64,000 nucleotides of DNA from Granulosicoccus sp036478565 (GTDB taxonomy: Bacteria > Pseudomonadota > Gammaproteobacteria > Granulosicoccales > Granulosicoccaceae). The stretch lies in assembly GCA_965224525.1 (NCBI GenBank), contig OZ245050.1, forward strand, positions 1,054,001-1,118,000. Direction: 5' to 3'. Below, one piece after another: positions 18,072 through 26,982 of the stretch (position 1 is the stretch's first letter; every line of letters starts with the position of its first letter). Position numbers and translations under genes: made by a program. Below the pieces are notes generated by a model. That model had not been told where the DNA came from and made no database searches. It saw only the letters and a program-made list of their open reading frames with translations.

Positions 18072-19199
18072 TCAGCTCAACACGTCTCGAATGATGTTGC
18101 AAATGCGATCAATGGTTGCATCTGTCATTTCCGGGAAAATGGGCAAGGACAGACAGCGTTGACTGAGATCTTCGCTGATCGGGTATGTGTTTTCCTGTGT
18201 CAGAAGCGAACGAATGGCTTCTTGTTGGTGCAGCGGTATCGGGTAGTAGATGGCAGATGCGATCTGTTGCTCGCCAAGTGCCTTTTGAATTTCGTCGCGC
18301 TGTTCAGTAAGTATTGTGAACTGATGAAAAACCGGCGTGACCGCAGCATGGTTCGGTGGTGTCTCAAGCGGTGGTAGCTGTACGGGTAGGTTGGCCAGGT
18401 GTTCACAATAGTGACGTGCAGCGCGCAGGCGTTGCTGATTGTAGTGATCAATATGCGGTAGTTTTCGCCGCAAAATGGCAGCTTGCATTTCATCCAGCCG
18501 GCTGTTGTATCCAATGACCGAGTGGTGGTAACGGGCAGCGCTACCGTGTGATCGCAGTATGCGCAGCTTGTCAGCGAGTTCGTCGTCGTTGGTTGACAAC
18601 ATGCCGCCATCACCAAATGCGCCGAGATTTTTGCTTGGGAAAAAGCTGAAGCAGCCAATATCGCCAAGCGTTCCTGTTTGTTGGCCGTCGCATGATGCGC
18701 CAAAACTCTGAGCACAGTCTTCAACAATCCTGAGCTTGTGCTTGTCGGCAATTTGCCGAATGCGCGTCATATCGATTGGCATGCCGAAAATATGTACTGG
18801 CAACAAAGCTCGCGTGCGTTCGGTAATAGCGGCCTCGATCAAGCTCGTATCCATGTTGTAGGTATGCGGATCTATATCCACAAATACCGGTGTTGCGCCA
18901 ACATACGCAATGGCTTCAACTGTGGCGATAAAGGTAAATGGTGTGGTAATGATTTCATCACCGGGTCCCAGCCCTAAAGCCAGCAGTGCCAGGTGCAATG
19001 CGTCGGTGCCGTTGGCGCAACTGACTGCGTACTGACAGTCGAAATATTCGGCTACCTCATTTTCAAAGGCGGTGACATTATCGCCCATGATGAAGTGGGT
19101 TTTTGACAATACGTCGGCCAGGCTTTGATCAATTTCGTCCTTCAGCGACAAATACTGCTGGCGCAGGTCAACCATCGGGACAGGGGCGACTATTGCCAT
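18072..19199 (-). CDS. DegT/DnrJ/EryC1/StrS family PLP-dependent sugar aminotransferase
   Basis: The 375-residue protein has the fold-type I sugar aminotransferase motifs: ANGTDALHLALLALGLGPGDEIITTPFTFIAT, Asp161 in VEDCAQSFGA for the PLP ring nitrogen, and the Schiff-base Lys190 in FSFFPSKNLGAFGDGG. These enzymes transaminate keto-sugar nucleotides for O-antigen, capsule or modified lipid A; the sequence resembles the WbpE/WlbC and GnnB type. It is the gene directly before lpxB on the same strand, which allows a role in lipid A (for example a 3-amino sugar as made by GnnA/GnnB), but no GnnA-type dehydrogenase is in the window. The precise substrate is inference. Confidence 0.88.
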   Translation of the reverse strand: MAIVAPVPMVDLRQQYLSLKDEIDQSLADVLSKTHFIMGDNVTAFENEVAEYFDCQYAVSCANGTDALHLALLALGLGPGDEIITTPFTFIATVEAIAYVGATPVFVDIDPHTYNMDTSLIEAAITERTRALLPVHIFGMPIDMTRIRQIADKHKLRIVEDCAQSFGASCDGQQTGTLGDIGCFSFFPSKNLGAFGDGGMLSTNDDELADKLRILRSHGSAARYHHSVIGYNSRLDEMQAAILRRKLPHIDHYNQQRLRAARHYCEHLANLPVQLPPLETPPNHAAVTPVFHQFTILTEQRDEIQKALGEQQIASAIYYPIPLHQQEAIRSLLTQENTYPISEDLSQRCLSLPIFPEMTDATIDRICNIIRDVLS

Positions 19200-19246
19200 G
19201 GGGCTTTTGCTCGAATTGGAAGCCCTCTAGTGTACTGCAAGTGCTG

Positions 19247-20704
19247 TTAGCCGTGTCGCTGACGCCGGTAACGACGTGCACCCGCCATGCTGCCCAGGAT
19301 GCATAACCAGAAACCGGCTCCGGCACCGACGAGTGAGGATTCTGTTGTGGATTTCGTTGTTGAAGAAGAAGTCGTTGGCGCTGGAGCAGCAGCAATTACT
19401 TCACCGCCGCTGGCCGCACCGATGATCGGCTCTGTGCTCGGCATGGGTTGTGTTTGAGTTGCTATGTCGTCGGGTGCTATCGGTGCGTCATCCCACTGAT
19501 CGACATTGTTGAAACTGTTATTCGACAAGTCAATATCAAGCGTTCGGGATTCAAGCAGAATGGACGGCTCGATAGCCTTTTCAACGCCCGGAGCAACTTG
19601 CAGGTTGAATACCGATACGGCTTGTTCTGGCAGGCTGTCTCGAGTGCAGCGAAGTTCGACTCCATACGCTTTGCAATCCCAACCGCTGTCGCTGCTGATA
19701 GTTACCCAGTCCGCAGCGTCACCGATATATGCTCGCAGTCGCAGCTGATGCGCACCCAGGTTGCCGTTGTTGGTGACCGACAGGCTTACTTCGGTCAAGT
19801 CGTTAACTTCCTGAGTGGTCGCGTGCAATGCCAGGTCAGTGGCATACATTGCATCGGCCGAAGCGGTATCGGCGTCGCTAAGCGCTACGCGTTGGCCAAT
19901 TTCGGTACCTTCCGGTGCAATGATAGAGCGTTCACCGCTGTTGCTAAAGAAATATTCACCATAGTGCATGATCGAACCGTAGTCGTACGCGCCATAGGGT
20001 TGTGCATTTGCATCAAGCACATCAAAGTTGAACTGCTTGTCGGACATGATCTGATCCCAGTCAACCTGGATGTAGATATCACGATCCGTGCGGGTATGTT
20101 CGTGAAACAGGCCGACTGCGTGCCCGATCTCATGAATGATGCTGCCTTTTGTACAGTTGTCTGCAACCCAGATGGCTTGTTCACCGCCAATCTTGCCTAC
20201 CCATGAAGCGCAACCGTTACTCGGTTCAAAAGTGATGAAATTCGGATGCTGGTTTGCGTTCTCGCTGGTGCGCTCTACAAGAGTAATACGGGTATTTTCC
20301 ATCCAGTGTTCGATAGCCGCTTCTGTGGTCTGTCGTTGTGTATCAGTAATGTCTTCAGCAAAACGGTAGGGGATGATGCCATCAACCCATCGATCAAAGG
20401 CTCGACTTTGACCAAAGCCTCGTTTTTGCGGCGGTGTTTCGAGTCGGCCGTCGGAATTGACGCGGCCGAGAACCATATCGCCTTCTGCAATGGCATAGCC
20501 TTGCCGGACTTGATACGTCAGCATCCCGGTCTTGCCAGTTTCACCCTCGTGACCGGTATCGTCATTGAGCATTGAGCTTTTAATAAGCAGGCTGAATTGT
20601 TCCGGCTCGGCCTTTAGTGCGGGAGATAGCAAGGAGACCGAGGCGAGCAGGAGAAACCGGGCTATCGCAGCAGGGCGATTGCCATATTTTTTGTAACAGG
20701 TCAT
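19247..20704 (-). CDS. Astacin-family (M12A) zinc metalloprotease with C-terminal membrane-sorting tail
   Basis: The 485-residue secreted protein begins with a signal peptide (residues 1 to about 32). The zinc-binding motif is HEIGHAVGLFHEHTR, with ligands His191, His195 and His201 and catalytic Glu192; the Met-turn is SIMHYG at 244-249. Together these define astacins. After the protease domain comes a beta-rich region (about 300-400, conserved-domain-like NNGNLGAHQLRLRAY), then a Pro/Ser/Thr linker. The C-terminus has the tripartite form of a sorting signal: Gly-rich GAGAG, a hydrophobic stretch and the Arg cluster ARRYRRQR. This resembles GlyGly-CTERM/JDVT-CTERM tails processed at the membrane. 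The DegT gene follows after 47 bases. Confidence 0.9.
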   Translation of the reverse strand: MTCYKKYGNRPAAIARFLLLASVSLLSPALKAEPEQFSLLIKSSMLNDDTGHEGETGKTGMLTYQVRQGYAIAEGDMVLGRVNSDGRLETPPQKRGFGQSRAFDRWVDGIIPYRFAEDITDTQRQTTEAAIEHWMENTRITLVERTSENANQHPNFITFEPSNGCASWVGKIGGEQAIWVADNCTKGSIIHEIGHAVGLFHEHTRTDRDIYIQVDWDQIMSDKQFNFDVLDANAQPYGAYDYGSIMHYGEYFFSNSGERSIIAPEGTEIGQRVALSDADTASADAMYATDLALHATTQEVNDLTEVSLSVTNNGNLGAHQLRLRAYIGDAADWVTISSDSGWDCKAYGVELRCTRDSLPEQAVSVFNLQVAPGVEKAIEPSILLESRTLDIDLSNNSFNNVDQWDDAPIAPDDIATQTQPMPSTEPIIGAASGGEVIAAAPAPTTSSSTTKSTTESSLVGAGAGFWLCILGSMAGARRYRRQRHG

Positions 20705-21140
20705 TTGTATGACTCTTTTTATTGTTTTGTATTAGCAGTCAGACTGCGTCCTTCAATGGGGTTATCGGTTCATTGTGCCATTCATGAATGGTCAACCGGG
20801 TCAGTCTGTGAGCCGGGCGGGATGCTTGACGGGACTGGTTTGCAATATGCGCTCAGCGTTGTGCGTCAGGTCAGGTTTTATGGTTCTCCTGAATTGTGTA
20901 AATTCGAAAGTTTGTGCTCGGTTTCGTATTCTTTGGTTCATCCTGCAGCGGCAAGCAAGCATTACCGGCATGTTTGCTCTCCGGGTATATTTGGACACTA
21001 AAAGAAGCTACACGAATAGTAATGCTCACAGCGCTGTCATTGCGTCGATGTTCTGTAGGATGCGACTGGCCTTGGAAGTGTGATGGTATGCACAGGCGGC
21101 GGCAGTGTTCTTTTCTTCTTGACATAACATAAGGACAATG
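20705..21140. other. Intergenic region between divergent astacin and lyase genes
   Basis: The 436 bases carry no convincing gene on either strand; short frames here lack start signals and do not resemble proteins. It must hold the divergent promoters of the protease (minus) and the lyase (plus). The only clear element is the Shine-Dalgarno AAGGA at 21131-21135 before the lyase. I see no strong palindromic operator. Confidence 0.5.
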
Positions 21141-22646
21141 ATGAAACGGAAGCTTCAAACAAGATTATTCGTGGTTCCGATAGTGCTCGGTATCAGCATG
21201 GTTTTTTCCACAGCGCATGCAAGCTCTCTGGTTGCACATTACAAATTTGACAATCCTTTGGGGAGCGCTGTTACCGATAGCAGCGGCAATGCGCATAACG
21301 GAACTATCGCAGGGGCAACCGCTACCGCGGGTAAAAGCGGGCAAGCGCTGCAATTTGATGGTGTTGATGATTACGTTGATGTTGCTAACCTGGATTTATG
21401 GGAAGGCAGCCTGACACTTTCCGCGTGGATAAAAGCCGATGATTTTGGCATACACGATGCGCGGATAATTTCAAAAAGCACGGGTACGGCCGAGCAGGAT
21501 CATTTCTGGATGCTATCGACGATAAAGAAAAATGGCAGCAAGCTTCGCTTTCGTCTGAAAACAAACGACCGGACAACGACATTGATCGGCGATACCAACC
21601 TCCCTGTCGGGCAATGGGTGCATGTAGCGGCCACCTACGACGGTGCCAACATGAGTCTGTATATCAATGGCATTGAAGATGGTTCGGTCCGCAAGGCCGG
21701 AACAATATCAACCAGTTCCGCCGTCGGTGTGCGAATTGGCGACAACCCGGTATCTGGCAAACGCACTTTCAGTGGTGCAATTGATGACTTGCGTATCTAT
21801 TCAGGCGCATTGACAGTGGCGGAATTGAGCGTGCTTGCCGGTGGGGATACGGTAGCTGCTGAGCCTACACCGGTCGAACCCGCGCCAACTCATCCTGTGC
21901 CAGCTAACCCAGCACCGAACAACTCGTCTCTGACTGTGAATGAAGGCTTCGAAAACGGTGATATTTCCAACTGGAAAAAAGTCCCCGCTAATATTGCCTT
22001 TTCGAGCATTAGTCGCGAAGGGAGTCAGTCAGTGCGCTTTCTTCCCGATCCCAGTGGTGGTAAACGAAGTGAGCTGGTATTGAAGAACCGAAAAGGTCAT
22101 TTTAACTGGGGTGAAGAATACTGGGTAGGATTTAGTATTAACGTGCAGATTCCGATCAGGGGTTATCGAGTAATCAGTCAACATCATTCAACACCAGGAG
22201 CTGGTGCCGATGGTGAGGCTGACTGGTCAGTTTCCGCGGGTGGAAATTCGTTTACGATTAGAGCAATGGATGGCGATTTCGTCTTTTTTACAGCAACCGA
22301 TCCAGCCCAGGTGAATCAAGGCCCGACAGGCAGCGGCGCTACAAGAGGGTCTGTAGCGGTGAGACGGCCTTATACGCTGGACCAGTGGCACGACATTGTG
22401 TTGCATTTTCGCTATGCCACTGACAGCACAGGCATCATGGAAGTGTGGATGGATGGCGATCAGGTGGTCAATGTCCACGGACCCAGCGTATACAAGTTTG
22501 ACCTGGCAGGCCGACCCAAAACACCTCGCCAGATCCAGAAAATTGGTATGTATCATGGCGTCGATGAACCCGTAGGCGAAATCCTTTACGACGCTTTTCG
22601 CATTGGTGGGGCTGATGCCAGTTATCAGGATGTTGCGCCAAGGTAA
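21141..22646 (+). CDS. Secreted LamG-domain / heparin-lyase-like polysaccharide lyase
   Basis: The 501-residue protein starts with a signal peptide ending THA/SS. An N-terminal LamG/concanavalin-like domain (about 30-235; VAHYKFDNPLGSAVTDSSGN, LQFDGVDDYVDV, SLTLSAWIKADD, GAIDDLRIYSGAL) is followed by a Pro/Thr linker. A second domain (about 265-500) has the pattern of heparin lyase I-type polysaccharide lyases: GFENGDISNWKK, SELVLKNRKG, EEYWVGFSIN, HDIVLHFRYATDSTGIMEVW. The target polymer cannot be read from sequence. AAGGA at 21131-21135 is better spaced for the ATG at 21141 than for the ATG at 21138. The neighbouring GH20 enzyme suggests a small glycan-degrading locus. Confidence 0.85.
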   Translation: MKRKLQTRLFVVPIVLGISMVFSTAHASSLVAHYKFDNPLGSAVTDSSGNAHNGTIAGATATAGKSGQALQFDGVDDYVDVANLDLWEGSLTLSAWIKADDFGIHDARIISKSTGTAEQDHFWMLSTIKKNGSKLRFRLKTNDRTTTLIGDTNLPVGQWVHVAATYDGANMSLYINGIEDGSVRKAGTISTSSAVGVRIGDNPVSGKRTFSGAIDDLRIYSGALTVAELSVLAGGDTVAAEPTPVEPAPTHPVPANPAPNNSSLTVNEGFENGDISNWKKVPANIAFSSISREGSQSVRFLPDPSGGKRSELVLKNRKGHFNWGEEYWVGFSINVQIPIRGYRVISQHHSTPGAGADGEADWSVSAGGNSFTIRAMDGDFVFFTATDPAQVNQGPTGSGATRGSVAVRRPYTLDQWHDIVLHFRYATDSTGIMEVWMDGDQVVNVHGPSVYKFDLAGRPKTPRQIQKIGMYHGVDEPVGEILYDAFRIGGADASYQDVAPR

Positions 22647-22653
22647 GTTAAGC

Positions 22654-22686
22654 GGCTCGTTGTACGTTGCAGTACAACGAGCCTTT
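22654..22686 (+). terminator. Stem-loop between convergent lyase and GH20 genes
   Basis: Perfect 12-bp stem GGCTCGTTGTAC (22654-22665) / GTACAACGAGCC (22672-22683) with loop GTTGCA, followed by TTTAGTT. It lies just after the lyase stop and eight bases before the end of the convergent hexosaminidase gene. The T-tract on the plus strand is short. Confidence 0.75.
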
Positions 22687-22691
22687 AGTTA

Positions 22692-25496
22692 TCAGTCGAG
22701 CGAGTCGGCCCGACCAGCTCTTGAACCATCTGCAGATCGTGCGCGAATATGCGTTACACCTGCGGCTGAATCGCCCACTGCAAAGGGCTGAAAACTACTG
22801 CCATCAGACGAGTATTCCAGCGGCAATCCGGGCAGAGCAATAGACATATCCAGTGAGCCTGCCGCTGCTGAAGCGCCGGGAACCGGAATACGGTACAACA
22901 CAAAGGCTGCATCCAGCTTCAACAGTTCCTTGTTACCAAGGGTTGCTGCAAAGCCTGCAAAGTCGTTAGCCAAAGCCGTTTTGTCAACCAGATTTGTGCT
23001 ACCGGAGTATGTTTGACCGGGCGCGTAGTCAAGCTCCCAGTCAGCCCGATGCCAGGCACGCTCTGCCAGCGCCAGCAAGCGTGGAAACACCATGTAGTCA
23101 AACTGCTCGGCTGTGCGTACGGTTTCACTCCATAGCTGCCCTTGCATACCGGCAAAACCCTGATTCGCAGCATCACCACTGGCCGACCATGCGTTGCCTT
23201 CGCGGTTAACCGAAGTCTCTGCGTTTTGTGGCAGGTTCTCGGGTGCAAAACCAAAAACTTTCGCAGTATCCGTATAACGTGTTGCCCAATAATATCCACG
23301 CTCTTCGGGGTCGACTTCCTGCGGGAAATCGAAATACAGAAAATCCGGTACCGCAACAACCGTTTGATAACCACGATTGGAAAATTCATTGATCGAGTTG
23401 AATCCACCGGTTGATATCGTCTCCCAAAAACCAACCCCGGCGTTTTGTGTAGGTAGTTGATCGGCTGGCAGGTCGTCGTAAATATCCTGATAGGCAAAGA
23501 AAGTAGCGATGCCGGCATCGGCTACCCGTTGCGCGACCTGTTTGACAAAGTACGGTTGCAGGTCGTCACGCGATGCAACACCTGCCGTGTCATCGATAAA
23601 TGCGGTGCAAGCCGGGGATTTCTCCCACGGGTAGTCCCAGGCGCTGGCATCTACGTCGCCTTGATAGCTGACCTTGTCGGCGTCGTTGACATCCTGAAAG
23701 CCGCCGCCCTTGAAGACATTGCGCGCCTCATCACCACCCATATGCCAAGTTTTCAGAGTAGCGCCAGCTTGAGCATACATGGCTTGCACATCACTGATAA
23801 TTGTTTCTACAAATCTATAGGTTCCCGGCAGACACGGGTTCAATAAACCATCATCGTAGTGCTGAATAGTCAGATAGCGGGAGGTGTCTGCCGGGTCGTC
23901 GAGTCGTATGTTGATGTCGTCCGGTGTACCCAGTCTGGCGGCACGCGCACGCATTGCAACCACGGCTGCGCGCGCATGGGCAGGCATGTCGAACTCCGGA
24001 ATCACATCTATGAAGCGATCCTTTGCATAGGCCAGCAGCTCGACAAATTCAGCCTGACTGTAGTGCCCGCTACCCTGGTTGTTGGCTGCCGGTCCGGAGC
24101 CGAGCTGCGGCATCAGGCCGGCAGCCTCACTGACGTCACCGTTACTGTCGAGTTGAAACTGCCGACGCGCACCAACGCTTGTCAGCTCCGGCAGGGAAGG
24201 AATTTCAAGACGCCAGCCTTCATCGTCAGACAGGTGCAAATGCAACTTATTGAGTTTGTAGGCTGCCATCTGGTCCAGCAGGCGTTTCATGGTGTCAAGT
24301 GAGTGAAAATTGCGTGCAGAATCCACATGGAAACCACGAAAGCCAAACCGTGGCTCGTCAGTCACTGTCATAACCGGGATAGTACCTTTGCCTGGTTGCA
24401 CCAAAGCCAGCAGTGATTGTGCGCCGTAAAACAGTGCTTGTTCATCCGCACCATTGATAGTGATGCCAGTATCAGAAACAACCAATTCATAGCTGTTTAC
24501 CGGCAAGCCTGCCTCCAGGTTCATCGTCAACGGTGCACCGCTACCCGCACTCATGAATTGTGTTTGGCGTGCACTCAAGGCGGCAAGTGAGCCGCTGGAC
24601 AAGTCGGTACCGGCAAATGAAAAGCCGTTGGAAATATCCAGTATGCCGACGCCCATTTCGACTTGGGCAGGCATCGGTACGATACGCGCCTGAATCTGCC
24701 GCTCTGTCAGCGTTGCTGAATCGGCGCTCAACTGTGCATTTTTCTGGAACCGTGAAGCTGCCGATGCCAGCGGTATGGTCTCACCGTTAAAGGCATGGCG
24801 ATTGTCACCCGTGATGGCAACGCTATAGCGGTTCTCATCAGTTTCTTCATCGGTATTAGCAATGATCTGTGGTGCGCCGCCATCATGCACAAGCCAATAA
24901 CGCGGCATGAAATCTGATTCGATCAAATGCGAAAACTCAGTGACGAGCTTGATGGTTTTGACCTCACCATCAAAGCCTTTGAAACCGCTGGCAGGTTCCA
25001 GGTAGTTCAGGTCACCATTGACACGGGATACCGAAAACTCGTCGCTGTCGACTCGCAAGATTCGCCGAATACTATGGAAGTACAGTTTCCAGTTACCCTC
25101 ATTGAGCGAACCCGCGGCATCCTTGATATGCAGGTTGGCAACACTGCATGAATTCCATTGTGCGCCCTGGGTTTTGCAGTTTTCGCCAGCATCCGGGCCA
25201 TGGTTATCAACCACCTCATAAATAACGCCCAGGTCCTGCGGTAGTTCGGCGGCACGGGTTCGCCCAATTTCCGAGAAATACGAGGCACTTACCGGATCAA
25301 CAACATTAACGGGAAGCGGTGTGCCCTGGTGGCTCAGGCTGGGGTTGTCAACGCCGCCCGTGGGAATGTCACCGCCATTGCTGCCACTACTACTGGACGA
25401 GCCACCGCAAGCAGACAACGAGAGACAAGCAGCGAAGGCGAGGGTCTTGATGATTCTGATCATTGAACTGGTATACCGGGCCGGATAAAGTGACAT
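22692..25496 (-). CDS. Beta-N-acetylhexosaminidase (GH20, chitobiase type), lipoprotein
   Basis: The protein of about 934 residues has a lipoprotein signal (LAFAACLSLSACGGSSS) and a Ser/Gly linker. An N-terminal carbohydrate-binding chitobiase domain (about 60-200) and a GH20b domain (about 250-370) follow. The TIM barrel starts DEPRFGFRGFHVDSARNF, with LHLHLSDDEGWRLEIP and the catalytic Asp-Glu pair in WHMGGDEARN near residue 590. Such enzymes release GlcNAc from chitobiose and related glycans, here tethered to a membrane. I choose the ATG at 25496 because AAGG precedes it; ATGs at 25538 and 25463 are alternatives. It converges on the lyase gene. Confidence 0.92.
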   Translation of the reverse strand: MSLYPARYTSSMIRIIKTLAFAACLSLSACGGSSSSSGSNGGDIPTGGVDNPSLSHQGTPLPVNVVDPVSASYFSEIGRTRAAELPQDLGVIYEVVDNHGPDAGENCKTQGAQWNSCSVANLHIKDAAGSLNEGNWKLYFHSIRRILRVDSDEFSVSRVNGDLNYLEPASGFKGFDGEVKTIKLVTEFSHLIESDFMPRYWLVHDGGAPQIIANTDEETDENRYSVAITGDNRHAFNGETIPLASAASRFQKNAQLSADSATLTERQIQARIVPMPAQVEMGVGILDISNGFSFAGTDLSSGSLAALSARQTQFMSAGSGAPLTMNLEAGLPVNSYELVVSDTGITINGADEQALFYGAQSLLALVQPGKGTIPVMTVTDEPRFGFRGFHVDSARNFHSLDTMKRLLDQMAAYKLNKLHLHLSDDEGWRLEIPSLPELTSVGARRQFQLDSNGDVSEAAGLMPQLGSGPAANNQGSGHYSQAEFVELLAYAKDRFIDVIPEFDMPAHARAAVVAMRARAARLGTPDDINIRLDDPADTSRYLTIQHYDDGLLNPCLPGTYRFVETIISDVQAMYAQAGATLKTWHMGGDEARNVFKGGGFQDVNDADKVSYQGDVDASAWDYPWEKSPACTAFIDDTAGVASRDDLQPYFVKQVAQRVADAGIATFFAYQDIYDDLPADQLPTQNAGVGFWETISTGGFNSINEFSNRGYQTVVAVPDFLYFDFPQEVDPEERGYYWATRYTDTAKVFGFAPENLPQNAETSVNREGNAWSASGDAANQGFAGMQGQLWSETVRTAEQFDYMVFPRLLALAERAWHRADWELDYAPGQTYSGSTNLVDKTALANDFAGFAATLGNKELLKLDAAFVLYRIPVPGASAAAGSLDMSIALPGLPLEYSSDGSSFQPFAVGDSAAGVTHIRARSADGSRAGRADSLD

Positions 25497-25616
25497 TATG
25501 CCTTGCGCGCGATGTGTTTCTCCAGACTTCGGCATCATTTTGCCTGCCCGTCATCGCTTGATTATGGGAATAACCTGGGTTTAGCTACTTGAAACCAGTT
25601 CGTACCCCAACCTGTC

Positions 25617-26678
25617 CTAGAATATGTTGCGTATTTTCACAGGTAGCAATCTAATACTGAAGTGGCTTAGCATGGTTGTGAAATATGCGATTACTAGAAC
25701 AGGTAGTAAGAACATATTGCTGTTTATTGGTATCTCAAGCGAGCTGGTGGCACTTTCGATTATTGGTATGAAAACTTTTATAAGGTAAGGGTGTATAAGA
25801 AATATGAAAAGTGAATTTACCCCAAACGACACCAGCATCAGTTTGTCAGCCAGCCAGGAAATTGCCGGAATCGATAATATATTTATAGCGAACAAAAAAG
25901 CAAGGGCGCAATAAAATAACATCCAGACAGAGGTTGGCGCAGTGGAAAATACCGGAAATGGACCAAGGAAATGCCTCAGATAATAAATGATCGCAGTTAG
26001 CGCGGCGATTAACAGGGATGTGACAAGTACGGTTTTATAGTTGTAATGACTAACTTTATTTTTCAAAAAATCTTGCGTGAAGTACAGTGGAATGCCAATG
26101 GCGAAAAATGCTATTAACGGTAGGTGTCGAAAAACTATTCTGTGAATATCGCTGTTCATGAAGACGATGGGAAAAAAAACCAGACTAAGTAGTGGTATTA
26201 ACGATATAAAATATTGCTTACTAACTTTTGTTTGTAACAAATAGAGTATGAATAAACTCCATAGAAAAGAATACACGTATATTATTAAGTAATACAGGCC
26301 GTGACTATTTGAATCGATGAGTAGAAAATGCCACCAAAAAACGGGGTTACCAACTGAAAAATTATAACAACTCAAGATTGTGACAAAGATATAATAGGGA
26401 ACTAAAACTCTGTAAAAAAATGATGTCAAAATCGATTTCAATGCAGCTCTGTCTATAGAAACCTCGTCACACAAGAACTTTTTTGCGAAAAAAAATCCAC
26501 CCAAAACAAGAAATAGAGGGACTGCAAAGCCAGTAATATAGTTATAGGCTTCAAAAGAAGCAGGTTTCTGTTCAGGTGTGAAAAACCGGTATACAAAATG
26601 AATGCACACCACAAAAAAAATACATATCCCTTTTAATGCGTCATATTGGATGCTTCGTGTGTTGTCTTTACTTGTCAT
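25617..26678 (-). CDS. Acyltransferase-3 family integral membrane protein
   Basis: The 353-residue protein is made almost wholly of membrane helices (about ten). It begins SIQYDALKGICIFFVVCIHFVYRF, the AT3 pattern with the conserved His after helix 1. The middle includes the membrane-anchored Tyr/Phe-rich helices and a C-terminal FLIHPYLIK. AT3 proteins O-acylate surface sugars such as O-antigen or exopolysaccharide. The gene is clearly AT-rich (many AAA, ATT and TTT codons) compared with neighbours on both sides, which suggests transfer. No glycan synthesis genes lie next to it, so its substrate is unknown. Confidence 0.85.
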   Translation of the reverse strand: MTSKDNTRSIQYDALKGICIFFVVCIHFVYRFFTPEQKPASFEAYNYITGFAVPLFLVLGGFFFAKKFLCDEVSIDRAALKSILTSFFYRVLVPYYIFVTILSCYNFSVGNPVFWWHFLLIDSNSHGLYYLIIYVYSFLWSLFILYLLQTKVSKQYFISLIPLLSLVFFPIVFMNSDIHRIVFRHLPLIAFFAIGIPLYFTQDFLKNKVSHYNYKTVLVTSLLIAALTAIIYYLRHFLGPFPVFSTAPTSVWMLFYCALAFLFAINILSIPAISWLADKLMLVSFGVNSLFIFLIHPYLIKVFIPIIESATSSLEIPINSNMFLLPVLVIAYFTTMLSHFSIRLLPVKIRNIF

Positions 26679-26982
26679 TGCACTTGTTATTGTTAGTCGA
26701 TATCCAGACGGTCAAACCTTTTGGTCGAAACCCTGGCTGGTCAGTATCCTGAACAGCGATTCGCGCAAGCGATGCAGCTGCTCACACGTGGAGGACTGAA
26801 CGGATGGCGCGATCCCTGGCTAAGCCCCATGTGCGTGTCGCGTCAATACGCGAATTCCGATCATTGATCAGCAAACATGGTCGGGTTACGTGGCATTATG
26901 CCTTGCGCGGTACTTTTCTACAGGCTCATACCATCCTGCTCATCCACTATCGCTTGATTCTGGCGAATTGCTCACACTATCC
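26679..26982. other. Intergenic region without a supported gene
   Basis: About 300 bases between the divergent acyltransferase and DMT transporter genes. Short frames at 26602-26799 and 26804-26986 look uncharacteristic of proteins and have no ribosome binding sites. GC rises sharply from about 26700, marking the edge of the AT-rich acyltransferase segment. A fragment around 26720-26860 (frame reading YPEQRFAQAMQLL) could be a gene remnant, but I cannot assign it. Confidence 0.4.

Noticed and set aside
25492..26906. A 16-bp match (CATTATGCCTTGCGCG) flanking the acyltransferase gene
   Set aside because: A single match of this length is expected by chance in 64 kb, and neither copy has other mobile-element features.
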